Shown here: piece by piece, positions 1-9,009 of the stretch | How positions within the stretch are numbered: the stretch's first letter is position 1 | Layout: each line of letters opens with the position of its first letter | From: an uncultured Kiritimatiellota bacterium | GTDB lineage: Bacteria; Verrucomicrobiota; Kiritimatiellia; RFP12; UBA1067 | NCBI GenBank assembly: GCA_934621385.1 | Contig: CAKTUI010000027.1 | Span: 1 to 42,439 of the forward strand | Direction: 5' to 3' | DNA length: 42,439 bases | Position numbers and translations under genes: made by a program | The notes under the pieces: model-generated | The model's database searches: none | What the model was told of the DNA's origin: nothing | What the model saw: only the letters and a program-made list of their open reading frames with translations

Positions 1-94
1 TTTCTTCCTTTTTGCCTCTGCTCTCCACCTCGAAACCTTTCCTTTCCGATTTGGCTCACTTAATTGTACAACTTCCCGTGGTCGCGGGCTGTGG

Positions 95-123
95 TTGAGG
101 AGTGGAGATGAGTGTGGTATAAT
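95..123 (+). promoter_or_regulatory. Sigma70-type promoter of the restriction-modification operon
   Basis: A TTGAGG box (95-100) and a perfect TATAAT box (118-123) are separated by 17 bp. They lie upstream of the methyltransferase ATG at 201, leaving a leader of about 70 nt. The remaining sequence from 1 to 94 shows no gene. Confidence 0.6.
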
Positions 124-200
124 GTCCGCAGTCTTGATGGATATGAGGAGTCCGATGCCTGGCATAGGGCTGTAGGATTATTGTTCAGGAATCAAAGGTA

Positions 201-1847
201 ATGAAGAAAGCGGACAGTTCAACTAATCAGCGGCGCATTGTTCTCGTCGGAACATATAGGGGTGACCAATTGAAGGAGTGGCGCGGTTGGTATAACTATC
301 CAATTTCGGCGAAAGATAAGATTTCCGAGGATGAGGTGCGAAAAGTTTCCGAACTTTGGCTTTTCCGTGGCATGAAAAGCCAAAGAATCTACAAGGCTGA
401 ATTCGTTGGACTGAAAACTCGTGAGGAGTTGGTCAAAGACTACGGATATCCTGCGGTGGGAAAAGGGCACTCCACCCGATATATCCTCTTCAAGACAGAA
501 GTTAAGTATTGCCACAAACTGATGCCGCCTGCGGATGCCGATCGGGTTATTGTTCGGGTTGCTGATTTTGCGACATCACCAAAGATTCGCAAGCAGCTGA
601 AGGCGTATTTGGAGTCTTCCGAGCGAAACGATCCAGATTTGGCGCGTCGTCTTCCTGAAATCGTCACCAAGTTGCGCCCCGAACAGATGCGAGTTTGTGA
701 AATGTCATCCGACTGGGGGCTCTTTTCATGGGATGACCTATCGCCCGTGAAGAAGCCAAAGCCTGGCGAATTGACAGCAATTGAATTGTTTGCAGGGGCG
801 GGTGGACTGAGCATCGGCCTTGAGCGGGCAGGTATTCATGTCGTCTTGGCGAATGAGATCATGCCCGATTTTGCCGCGACGTTGGCTGCTAATCATCCGC
901 AGACGAATGTAATCAACGACGATATTCATAAGATAAATTTCAGGCACGAATTGGAGAAACTCGGCTTGAAGTCCGTTGATGTCTTGTCGGGTGGGCCTCC
1001 ATGCCAGGGCTTTTCAACGATTGGCTCGAAGAATCGGCAGGATCCGAGGAACTCCCTGTTTTATGAATATCTTCGTGCCGTGGCTGAGACTCATCCCAAA
1101 TATACGATTTTTGAAAATGTTTCGGGCTTCAAGCGGATGTATGATGGGTTTGCCTACGAGACGCTGGTTCGGGAATTGAAAGACCTTGGCTATGATACGA
1201 ACTGCCAAATCTTGAACGCGGCAGATTATGGCGCACCGCAGATCCGTTATCGGACAATTGTGCTTGGCTGGCAAAGGGGGTTGCCCCCATTGAAGTTCCC
1301 TGCCCCGACTTACGGTACGCGCAAGGGGTTACATCCGTATGTTACGCTGATGGAGGCGATTGGGGATTTGCCTCCTTTGAGCGCGGGGCAAAGTGTCGCT
1401 AAGTATGACAAGCCTCCGATGACGGACTATCAGGTGCGCATGAGAGGAACGCAAACGGAGCTTTTAGAGCACAATGCATCTAATTATGGCGAGAAAATGC
1501 AGGAGATTCTCAGAATCATTCCCGAGGGTGGTTCCGTTAAAGACCTCCCTGCGAGATTGCGCCCAAAATCCGCTTATTGCAATACCTACGCAAGGCTCTT
1601 GCCCAATGAGCCAAGCCCGACCATTACACGAAATTTCGGGACGCCGTCATCCAGTCGGTGTGTTCACCCTTTCCAGCCTCGTGCGTTGTCAACGCGTGAA
1701 GGGGCGCGTCTGCAGGGATTCCCCGATGACTATCGGTTTGTCGGCGGCAAACAGTCGAAGAACCTTCAGATAGGCAATGCCGTGCCACCGATTCTTGGTG
1801 AGGCTCTTGCTCGGACGATCAAAGAGGCATTGATTGAAGGAAGGTAG
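201..1847 (+). CDS. DNA (cytosine-5-)-methyltransferase
   Basis: This 548-residue protein methylates C5 of cytosine in DNA and would protect host DNA from the neighbouring endonuclease. All main C5-MTase motifs are visible: motif I ELFAGAGGLSIGL (195-207), motif IV GGPPCQGFS with catalytic Cys268, motif VI ENV (305-307), motif VIII PQIRYRTIVLGW, and motifs IX-X near the C terminus (RLQGFPDDY, QIGNAVPP). The catalytic domain covers about residues 192-545. It is preceded by about 190 residues that I do not recognise, which is long for a type II enzyme and may hold a separate DNA- or modified-base-reading domain. The ATG at 201 has only a weak ribosome-binding site. The next gene starts 6 nt after the stop. 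The coding sequence is AT-richer than genes after 4.7 kb, which suggests horizontal transfer. Confidence 0.95.
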   Translation: MKKADSSTNQRRIVLVGTYRGDQLKEWRGWYNYPISAKDKISEDEVRKVSELWLFRGMKSQRIYKAEFVGLKTREELVKDYGYPAVGKGHSTRYILFKTEVKYCHKLMPPADADRVIVRVADFATSPKIRKQLKAYLESSERNDPDLARRLPEIVTKLRPEQMRVCEMSSDWGLFSWDDLSPVKKPKPGELTAIELFAGAGGLSIGLERAGIHVVLANEIMPDFAATLAANHPQTNVINDDIHKINFRHELEKLGLKSVDVLSGGPPCQGFSTIGSKNRQDPRNSLFYEYLRAVAETHPKYTIFENVSGFKRMYDGFAYETLVRELKDLGYDTNCQILNAADYGAPQIRYRTIVLGWQRGLPPLKFPAPTYGTRKGLHPYVTLMEAIGDLPPLSAGQSVAKYDKPPMTDYQVRMRGTQTELLEHNASNYGEKMQEILRIIPEGGSVKDLPARLRPKSAYCNTYARLLPNEPSPTITRNFGTPSSSRCVHPFQPRALSTREGARLQGFPDDYRFVGGKQSKNLQIGNAVPPILGEALARTIKEALIEGR

Positions 1848-1853
1848 CCTTTC

Positions 1854-3614
1854 ATGCCGACGAAATTCAATGGGTTGACGACAAATCCAAACAGGGCGAG
1901 AGCCGGTTCAGAAAAAGGAATTTTTGGACGCAAGCAACCGATAGAACTAGCTCAGCGGCTGAATGAGCGCACGAGTCTCCTGAAAGAAGTATGCAATTTG
2001 CTGCGGCGAAAAGAGGAAGATTTTGTCAGGGCCGTGGCAGGTGCGGAGATTGCCCAATCAGTTGAAAGCGTCATAGAAGGTGGAGCTCGTGTCAAGTCCA
2101 AGACGAATTTGCGGATTTTCTGGAAAGATGGGGCGTTTACCAATTTTCGCGTGAAAGGTTCGGGATCGGCCCAAATTCATCTTGAGCTTACAGAGAACTT
2201 CATAAAAGGGTTTCAGGCTCAGTTTAAGAGAGAAATACCTCAGAGGGTACAGGATGCATTGCTCTTGTTTACTGGGCGGCATCCCCTTCAGCGGCAAATA
2301 TTTGAATCTGTTCCGGTGGCTTATGTCGGGAATAAAATTCGGGCACTGGAGCAGAAGTACCACAATCGTCTGACGCTTGCGTCTTTGTATGGCTATGACG
2401 ATTGTTTGGTTCCTGAGTTGTTCTTATGGTTTTGCAAGAATATGGCCGAGTTGTTCCTTTTTTGCTTTTCCCTTGGTGAGGTTAAGCACAGGGAGGATGC
2501 ACCACACTATCTTTGGTATCACAGGGAGAGCAAATCGGGAGGTGATGAGGAAATTTATTCTATAAGTGACTTGTACGCGAAGTTGCGGAAGATGTCGGAA
2601 TTGGCGGCTTTTGGCGGAATGGTGTCCCCTGGCGATGCGGAGCAAATAGGTTCGACCATCCGACTGCCGTTCGGAAATCTGCAGTATCATCTCCATGCGC
2701 TTCAATTTCGTCACCAGAGTGAGAAAATCAAGTTGCTATCAAGTATTGCCCTTCCTTCGGGCGGACGGAAGAAGTTCGGATCGCGGCAAAAGAGAAGTGG
2801 TCATGAAAATGAGGTGATGATTGCAGCGGCCTTGAACAAGAACAAGCGGTTTAGGGAGCACTTTTGTGAACGCGTTGGATTTGCAGTATCGGATTTTGTT
2901 GTTGCCGAAGCGGGTGGAATGCATGCGAAGATGGAGGAAAGCGTCATTTGTGGGAAGAAGACCGCCGGGAAGACAGATGTTGTTGTCATGTGGAAAGGGG
3001 GCTACATTACAAACATTTCAATTAAGAAGAATGCCTGTGGTCAGGTTTACTTGGTGACGGCAAGGAATTTCGTGGCGACATACGAGGCGCAGTATAATGT
3101 CAGAGTACCAGACGAGGTGAAGCGGGCGTTGGAATTGTTTGTCGGGGAGGCTTTGGACGCCAAGACAATCCTTGATGGGACAGATCTTTCCGTTGATGGC
3201 TTTGAGGCTCGGCAGTTGTCCGTCCATCAGAATTGCCGCTTGATGTTTGATGTCATTAAGAACTATGATGCGCGTATGGCGACCAATTTGCTCGCTTGGC
3301 TGAAGGACCGAATCGTCACAGTCTTCGAGTTGTGTTTTTCAGCAGGAGCGGTCAAGGATCGTAGTTCGTGGGCGACGCTGCTTTGGTACAAGAATCTTGT
3401 GGATGCCGATGGGCAGGGACTTGATTATATGATTCCCATCAAACATGTGATGAATGCCTTGGAAAGGAATCGGGCGAAAAATCTTGTCTGCCGTGGTCCT
3501 CACAATGCTGGGTCGACCATTCAGCTCCCATTTGGGCATCTACAGTATCATCAAAGGCAACTTGAGTTTTACCAGAAGTTGTCGAAAATTCGGGAAATCG
3601 TGGAGATGCAATGA
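1854..3614 (+). CDS. Candidate type II restriction endonuclease, internally duplicated
   Basis: This 586-residue protein has no family I can name; its position directly after the methyltransferase makes a restriction enzyme the best guess. It is a tandem duplication. Residues around 83-150 (KTN..., RVKG, NFIKGFQAQF, RVQDALLLF) match residues around 373-440 (KTD..., SIKK, NFVATYEAQY, EVKRALELF), and both halves end alike (STIRLPFGNLQYH and STIQLPFGHLQYH). The C-terminal copy keeps a PD-(D/E)xK-like pattern: Asp375 in KTDVVV, then SIKK with Lys391. In the N-terminal copy Asp is Asn85 and the lysine motif is RVKG, so that copy is probably catalytically dead. The usual acidic residue before the lysine is Ser389, so nuclease assignment is inference. 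The last 4 nt (ATGA) overlap the radC-like gene. Confidence 0.6.
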   Translation: MPTKFNGLTTNPNRARAGSEKGIFGRKQPIELAQRLNERTSLLKEVCNLLRRKEEDFVRAVAGAEIAQSVESVIEGGARVKSKTNLRIFWKDGAFTNFRVKGSGSAQIHLELTENFIKGFQAQFKREIPQRVQDALLLFTGRHPLQRQIFESVPVAYVGNKIRALEQKYHNRLTLASLYGYDDCLVPELFLWFCKNMAELFLFCFSLGEVKHREDAPHYLWYHRESKSGGDEEIYSISDLYAKLRKMSELAAFGGMVSPGDAEQIGSTIRLPFGNLQYHLHALQFRHQSEKIKLLSSIALPSGGRKKFGSRQKRSGHENEVMIAAALNKNKRFREHFCERVGFAVSDFVVAEAGGMHAKMEESVICGKKTAGKTDVVVMWKGGYITNISIKKNACGQVYLVTARNFVATYEAQYNVRVPDEVKRALELFVGEALDAKTILDGTDLSVDGFEARQLSVHQNCRLMFDVIKNYDARMATNLLAWLKDRIVTVFELCFSAGAVKDRSSWATLLWYKNLVDADGQGLDYMIPIKHVMNALERNRAKNLVCRGPHNAGSTIQLPFGHLQYHQRQLEFYQKLSKIREIVEMQ

Positions 3615-4024
3615 CGATGAAAGTTGGGGACATAATAGAAAGTGCATCGCAAGCGGCATCCCTCATTCTTGCGGAATTGCCGCGAGATGAGACGGAAGAG
3701 CGCCTTTATGTGATACCTTTGTCAGGTAGCGGCGGTATTCTTTCGCGGCCGATACTCGTTTCCGTTGGCGTTCGGGATGGTGAGACGACGGTTGATGCCG
3801 GTGCTATTTTCCGTGAGGCTTTAAAGGAGGGAGCTGAAGAAATCATCGTTGGACACAACCATCCGTCTGGAAGACTGAATCCGAGCAGGGAAGATATTGA
3901 GGCGACGCGAGAATTGTCAGATCTTGCCGAACGACTGAATGTCAAATTTCTTGATCATTTGATTGTGGCGAGATTGAAGGATGGATCGGCTAATTTTGTT
4001 TCCCTAATGGAATTGCTTGATTGA
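3611..4024 (+). CDS. radC: RadC-like JAB/MPN domain protein
   Basis: This 137-residue protein consists only of the RadC JAB (MPN) domain. It shows the metal-site signature HNHPSG (His82, His84) followed by the S..D...T pattern (PSREDIEATREL) and a C-terminal LDHLIV. The helix-hairpin-helix part found in longer RadC proteins is absent. The ATG lies inside the stop of the preceding gene (ATGA overlap), so the two are translationally coupled and RadC belongs to the restriction-modification operon. The molecular role of RadC is not settled; short RadC genes are frequent in mobile and defence islands. A nucleic-acid or protein-processing accessory role here is inference. Confidence 0.85.
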   Translation: MTMKVGDIIESASQAASLILAELPRDETEERLYVIPLSGSGGILSRPILVSVGVRDGETTVDAGAIFREALKEGAEEIIVGHNHPSGRLNPSREDIEATRELSDLAERLNVKFLDHLIVARLKDGSANFVSLMELLD

Positions 4025-4065
4025 GCAGGGCGTTAGGATGGCAACCGTAGATGGAAGGAGTTGCG

Positions 4066-4536
4066 ATGTTCAGGCAGATGAGAAGGATTAAGCAGCAACT
4101 GGATGAGTCGGAGGTATGGGAGGTTCTCCGTGCGGCCAAGCGCGGCGTCTTGTCGGTTATTGGCGATGATGGGTGGCCGTATGGCATTTACCTGAATCCC
4201 TATTTTGAAGGTGGGCGAATTTACTTTCATGGAGCAAAGACCGGACACAAGATTGACGCGCTCCGTAAGGATGAGCGTGCGTCGTTTACGGTCATTGACG
4301 AGGGCGTAAAGGACAAGGATGGCTGGGCGTATACGTTCAGGAGCGTCGTCGTGTTCGGACGAATCCAGTTTGTCGACGATCCGAATCGTGCCATCGAAGT
4401 CTGTCGCAACTTGGCGCGGCGGTTCAATCCGAATGCGGCGGATATTGAGGACGAGATTCGCCGCGCCGGAGCCTATGTCCAGGTGCTTGAACTGGTGCCT
4501 GAGCACATAACCGGTAAGCGCGTCCACGAGGCGTAA
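4066..4536 (+). CDS. Pyridoxamine 5'-phosphate oxidase-family (NimA-like) FMN-binding protein
   Basis: This roughly 156-residue protein matches the flavin-reductase-like split-barrel fold of the pyridoxamine-phosphate-oxidase/NimA superfamily: an N-terminal helix, a strand reading RGVLSVIGDDGWPYGIYLNP, then IYFHGAKTGHKIDAL and a VVVFGRI strand. Family members bind FMN or heme and reduce small molecules; the substrate here is unknown. I place the start at 4066 because GAAGGAG (4054-4060) is a good ribosome-binding site for it; an upstream in-frame ATG at 4051 overlaps that site. The gene follows radC by about 40 bp and has more GC-rich codon use, so it probably marks the edge of the AT-rich island. 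Confidence 0.8.
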   Translation: MFRQMRRIKQQLDESEVWEVLRAAKRGVLSVIGDDGWPYGIYLNPYFEGGRIYFHGAKTGHKIDALRKDERASFTVIDEGVKDKDGWAYTFRSVVVFGRIQFVDDPNRAIEVCRNLARRFNPNAADIEDEIRRAGAYVQVLELVPEHITGKRVHEA

Positions 4537-4648
4537 GACTTGTGAATGCGTGGTCGCGGCGAAACGATCTGCCGCGTCCCGGCCTGTAGCCCCCCGATCC
4601 GCCTCTCGGACGAGAGCCGCGCAAGTCCCCGAAGGAGCGGGTTTTTGA

Positions 4649-4654
4649 TACAAT
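4649..4654 (+). promoter_or_regulatory. Probable -10 box upstream of the caspase-like gene
   Basis: A TACAAT box sits about 95 nt before the ATG at 4747, preceded by a GC-rich, hairpin-prone stretch (about 4590-4645) and a short T run. No convincing -35 box is visible. The 4537-4746 interval contains no gene. Confidence 0.35.
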
Positions 4655-4746
4655 ATGCGCAGAAAGGGCGGTTGGACAGGTCGTTGGGCGGCTGAATCTG
4701 GGATTGGTCGCGAGTGGATGCAATCGCCACAAGGAATGAGTTGCAT

Positions 4747-7700
4747 ATGATGGAATCGCCAATGGAGACCCTGATCCGGGGGGCGGCTGTGGTCAGTGTT
4801 GCCTGTCTCGGCATCCTGATTGCGGTGACGCTGGCGGCATTGCTTCGCATGGGGGCCGTCCGTCCGCATGCCCGTCTGTCGGAATCGATTCGGCGGTCCT
4901 GGCTTGGGTTCCCCCTGCTTCTCCTCTTCGTCTGCGGACTCGTCCAGTACGGATCGACGAAGGGGACGGGTGGGGCCGCCGCCGAACGATCCGCCGCCGG
5001 CGGCCTGCGGATTCCCGCCCCGACTGTTGCGCCGAGTGCCTCCGACCTGACGGATTCTTCGCTCCCGGCGGATATTCCGCCGGTGACCAATCTCTGCCTT
5101 TGGGGAATTGAGCGGGGGAATGAGTCCGTCGCCCTCGGCCTTGCGTGGCCTTCGTCCATGTTGTTCGCGAACGGTCGCATTGACGTCTTCGGCAACCACC
5201 GGCTGACGGGCGGTGGCTGGTGGCGGCTTGCTCAGCTTGATGTCAGCCGGGCCGTCTCCAACGCCGTTGTGGAGTTTGCGTATGCGGATCTCCCGACGAA
5301 CGCAATGCGCACGACCGCGTTCTACCGCCTGGCCTCCCAGGACGATGCGGACGGTGATGGCCTGTCGGACGGAGTCGAGGAGTGGGTGCTGGGCACGGAC
5401 TCGCGCCAGGCGGACACGGATGGCGACGGTATTCCGGATGGCGAGGAAATAGACCTCGGGTCCAGCCCTCTGTCGGCCGATTCGGACGGCGACGGCATCC
5501 GCGACGGCGACGAGGTGGGCTACATTCGGGTGGCCGACGGCTTCACCTGGTACGATATGTCCGCGCTGGGACGGACATACAACACCGGGTATTGGTACGA
5601 GGAGAAGGGAATGGGCATATCGAGCTGGTGGTGCCAGGCCGTCTCCTGTGCGATTCCGTCCCGCGTTCTCTGTGGACTCTCCCTCACCAGCCTGATGGTC
5701 TACGAGACGGGATACATTGCGTTCTCGGCGGTCGGGGACGACAGCGGCTGGATTTTCCCGCCCTCGCCGACGGCGCTCAACCGAAATGTCATGAACAGCG
5801 GAAGCATCCTGGTCGCCGCGTACTGGAACGAGTCGTACCTGTGCAAGGGGGGCACGAACTCCTATGTCTGTGCCGGCACTGTCGCCGACGGGAGCTATGT
5901 CGTCGAGTTTCACGATGTCAGGGACGCGCCGTACTCCCGGCGCGGCATGACGTACCAGGTCTGCGTCCCCGGAGGTACGGGCAATGTCGTCCGGGTCAGC
6001 TACCTTGCAAGCGACTACTGGATGGACGGCGAGGGTGCAGTGGTGGGTGCCCAGAATAGGCGCATCTCCACGACGAACGGATACTACAACATGACATGGG
6101 ATTTTGCCGAAAGGGGACCGATTCTGCCGCAGACGACGGTTGAGTACCATCTGGGGTACGGGACGAACCCGCTGGTGAGGGACAGCGATGCGGACGGTTT
6201 GGACGATGGGCTGGAGCTTTCCATTGGCACATCGCCGTCCCGCCCTGACACGGACGGCGATGGTCTGTCGGATGGCGAGGAGATTGGCCTTTGCACCAGC
6301 CCTTTGTCGGCAGACACGGATGGTGATGGACTGAAGGATGGCTGGGAGGTTGGGCACGGACTCAATCCACTCTCTTCGACCGGTGATGATGGTGCGGATG
6401 GAGATGTTGACGATGACGGACTGACAAATGGGCAGGAGCAATACTGGGGAACGAATCCAAGGAGTTCTGATACCGATGGGGACGGTCTGACTGATTCGTA
6501 CGAGGTCTGGCACGGGATAGATCCGAGGAATGTCGACACGGACGGCGATGGCTTGACGGATTCGTATGAAGTTGACCATGGACTGAATCCCTCAAGCGGG
6601 GACACGGACGGCGACGGGATGCCCGACGGCTGGGAAGTCGGGAATAATCTCAATCCCCGGAGTGCGGAAGGGCGCGACGGTGCGTCTGGGGATTCCGATC
6701 GTGACGGCCTCTGCAACTACGACGAGTGTCAGCTTGGGTGCGATCCGAATGCGGTCGACTCTGACGGGGACGGCGTGTCCGATTTCTTGGAAATCCGTAA
6801 TGGGTCCAATCCGGCGGATGGTACAGATCGAGGTGTTCCGTCCGCTGACTCCCCCTTTCGGGCACTGTCGTTCAATGTCTATGGGGATTATGCGGCGTGG
6901 CGCATGACGATTGCGGGGAGGGGGCCGGACGACCATCGCACGGAAGATGTCTTGATGGCATCTCCCGGTGCCAGTAATGAGAAGCTGAAGATCCTGAGGA
7001 AGGGGAATTCATATCGGCTGACCATGGAGTGGCTGAATTCCGACGGGCACACCAACCCCAGTTGGTACTGCTGGCAGGCGAAGGTTGACGGATTGCCGAT
7101 GTCTGCGTCCTACCAGAGCTACACGACAACGCGTCTCCCGGGGAATGAGATTGTGTACGGGCAGGGGTGGATGGCGGAGAACGAGGACGGGCTTCTGACG
7201 GCTCACATCCACGCCCGTGAGGGCGGTGGCGGAAATGTTGCTGAGGGACTGGAGGCCCTGTTACATGTCTACAGGTGTGAGGTTGCTGTCTGCGCACCGG
7301 GTGGTGAGGCGTGGGAGGAGATGGAGGAATCGCGGGTTCTGCTGGATGACGAAGACCTGAGAATCAGTATTAGGATCACGCCGGCCATTCCGACGCTGGA
7401 CCTGTGCCGATCGATCATGGGGAGCAATGTCGTCGCTTCGACATCGGGAACATGCCCGGATGGAGTCGCCATTCCGATTGTGCCCTCTGAGTTCACCAAT
7501 TGCGGAACCCATTCGGAGATTCGGATGATGAGGACTCGCGCACAGTTGGTTGAACTGGGCTTGCTACCGTCGCAGGACGAGGACGGAGTGGACGAGATGG
7601 CATCATACGATGTTGGTACGCTCGCCGGTGTCGACGGGTCTGACCTGTCCGACAGCCTTGCCTTCGAAGGTATGGCCCTGGCCCATCGCGGCAGGGCCTC

Positions 7701-8316
7701 GAACGAGCGGACGCTGACGCTTGACTCCACGCCCCCGAATTCGGGGCTTTCGGAGTCGTTCTTCAAGGCTGCTGGGGCAGAGGTCCTGAGCGTTTCCTAT
7801 GGCGGGGTGCAGTCCGCAAGGCGGCAGATCATGAACCAGGCGGACTACTTCTACTATTCGGGGCATGGGCATCACCGGTGGGGCACGGTGGACGACTTTG
7901 AGCCAGGCGATGTTGCTGACTACTGGAGAAAGGACTTGGACTGCGTGATCTTTGCGGGCTGCTCGGTCCTTGACATCAACGACTACAACAACAACTTCTT
8001 GAACCGGTCGGGCGTGTGGGATCCCGAGGACCACGCGGCCTCGCCAGGCAAGCTATGGGAGACGACGGGGCCGAAGGTCCTTTTGGGATACAATTATTAT
8101 GCGCCGCGAGATGATGGAGGAGCTCCGCAACGCATTATAAATTCATGGCGTGACAACCGCGCCTCACTGGGAGATGTAAATGCGTGGATGAAAGCAAATG
8201 CCGAGAACAGGGCGTGGCACGCCTGTGCAATAGTCAAGGGGCAACAGTATCTTTATATTAAGAAGCGTCGTTGGGGTCGTTGTAGCGTAATATCAGTAAA
8301 GAAAGGAGATTGGTGA
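4747..8316 (+). CDS. Large secreted/membrane-anchored protein with TSP3 Ca-binding repeats and a caspase-like domain
   Basis: This 1189-residue protein is counted from the ATG at 4747 (an in-frame ATG also lies at 4714). Two hydrophobic segments (about 11-33 and 48-64) probably anchor it in the inner membrane, with the rest exported. Thrombospondin-type-3 DxDxDGxxD repeats form two blocks, about residues 199-258 (DADGDGLSDG, DTDGDGIPDG) and 479-695 (around ten repeats), which should bind calcium and form a rigid stalk. A beta-rich domain lies between them. The C terminus carries a caspase/clostripain-like pattern: YFYYSGHGHH with His1040 and VIFAGCSVLD with Cys1072, as in C14/C25/DUF6345-type cysteine peptidase domains. 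Catalysis is inferred from these two motifs only. The stop overlaps the next ATG by one base (TGATG), so the following secreted gene is co-translated. Confidence 0.75.
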   Translation: MMESPMETLIRGAAVVSVACLGILIAVTLAALLRMGAVRPHARLSESIRRSWLGFPLLLLFVCGLVQYGSTKGTGGAAAERSAAGGLRIPAPTVAPSASDLTDSSLPADIPPVTNLCLWGIERGNESVALGLAWPSSMLFANGRIDVFGNHRLTGGGWWRLAQLDVSRAVSNAVVEFAYADLPTNAMRTTAFYRLASQDDADGDGLSDGVEEWVLGTDSRQADTDGDGIPDGEEIDLGSSPLSADSDGDGIRDGDEVGYIRVADGFTWYDMSALGRTYNTGYWYEEKGMGISSWWCQAVSCAIPSRVLCGLSLTSLMVYETGYIAFSAVGDDSGWIFPPSPTALNRNVMNSGSILVAAYWNESYLCKGGTNSYVCAGTVADGSYVVEFHDVRDAPYSRRGMTYQVCVPGGTGNVVRVSYLASDYWMDGEGAVVGAQNRRISTTNGYYNMTWDFAERGPILPQTTVEYHLGYGTNPLVRDSDADGLDDGLELSIGTSPSRPDTDGDGLSDGEEIGLCTSPLSADTDGDGLKDGWEVGHGLNPLSSTGDDGADGDVDDDGLTNGQEQYWGTNPRSSDTDGDGLTDSYEVWHGIDPRNVDTDGDGLTDSYEVDHGLNPSSGDTDGDGMPDGWEVGNNLNPRSAEGRDGASGDSDRDGLCNYDECQLGCDPNAVDSDGDGVSDFLEIRNGSNPADGTDRGVPSADSPFRALSFNVYGDYAAWRMTIAGRGPDDHRTEDVLMASPGASNEKLKILRKGNSYRLTMEWLNSDGHTNPSWYCWQAKVDGLPMSASYQSYTTTRLPGNEIVYGQGWMAENEDGLLTAHIHAREGGGGNVAEGLEALLHVYRCEVAVCAPGGEAWEEMEESRVLLDDEDLRISIRITPAIPTLDLCRSIMGSNVVASTSGTCPDGVAIPIVPSEFTNCGTHSEIRMMRTRAQLVELGLLPSQDEDGVDEMASYDVGTLAGVDGSDLSDSLAFEGMALAHRGRASNERTLTLDSTPPNSGLSESFFKAAGAEVLSVSYGGVQSARRQIMNQADYFYYSGHGHHRWGTVDDFEPGDVADYWRKDLDCVIFAGCSVLDINDYNNNFLNRSGVWDPEDHAASPGKLWETTGPKVLLGYNYYAPRDDGGAPQRIINSWRDNRASLGDVNAWMKANAENRAWHACAIVKGQQYLYIKKRRWGRCSVISVKKGDW

Positions 8317-9009
8317 TGAGAAGTGGGATTATTTTGGGGCTGCTGCTGGTGGGAGCATCCGTTTCGTTGGGTGGACAGGACGATTACAATGAATTGATTG
8401 CCAAGGTCAGCCGGTCGTGCGAGAATCCCCGGCTTTTGCTGACGGCGGCGTTTACCAATGAGGTGATGGCCTACAGGGCCATATGCACTGATGTGCAGGG
8501 TCGGTGCGCGGCGGATTTGGCGTTGGCTGTTTCGCTGATGCAGAGGATGGATTCAGATGAGGCTGCCGTTGCCAGTGATGCCTGCTTCAGTTTGCATCAG
8601 TCGCTGGTGTCAAACATTGTCCACAGTTCCGGTCTGGATGCCGGTTCGTGGATTCGGTACGCGGCTGCGGCAGAATATATGACGGGCCTCAATTACGGAA
8701 ATCGGCAGGATGCCGCGTTCATCCTGTCCACGAACATGGTGTCGGAGATCGCGCAACATCCCCCAAATATGGGGGAAACGAATTACTGGAATGCGATGTC
8801 GGCATGGATGAGAAGCCCGAACGAGACGCTGGAGACCGTGTTTCGCCTGAATGCGGCGGTGTGGCTTGCCGAACGCAATCGGATAGATGAAATGGTGCCT
8901 CTGACAAATTCGCTTCCAGTTCGTGCCATTCGTCTGCTTCGTGAGGAACTGAACGGCATGGGGGATGGTGTGTTGCTTGTTCGCGAGGCCTGCCGAACCA
9001 ATTCCCTCA
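8303..9009 (+). repeat. Copy 1 of a 707-bp near-identical direct repeat
   Basis: This segment starts inside the ribosome-binding site and covers the 5' part of the gene at 8316. It matches 11577-12283 at every base I compared except two (8952 A to G, giving Asn to Asp, and 8993 C to T, silent). Confidence 0.95.

Noticed and set aside
4033..6579. Long open frame of 848 codons on the minus strand
   Set aside because: It lies opposite the repeat-rich caspase-like gene, has no recognisable domain and arises from GC-rich codon bias.
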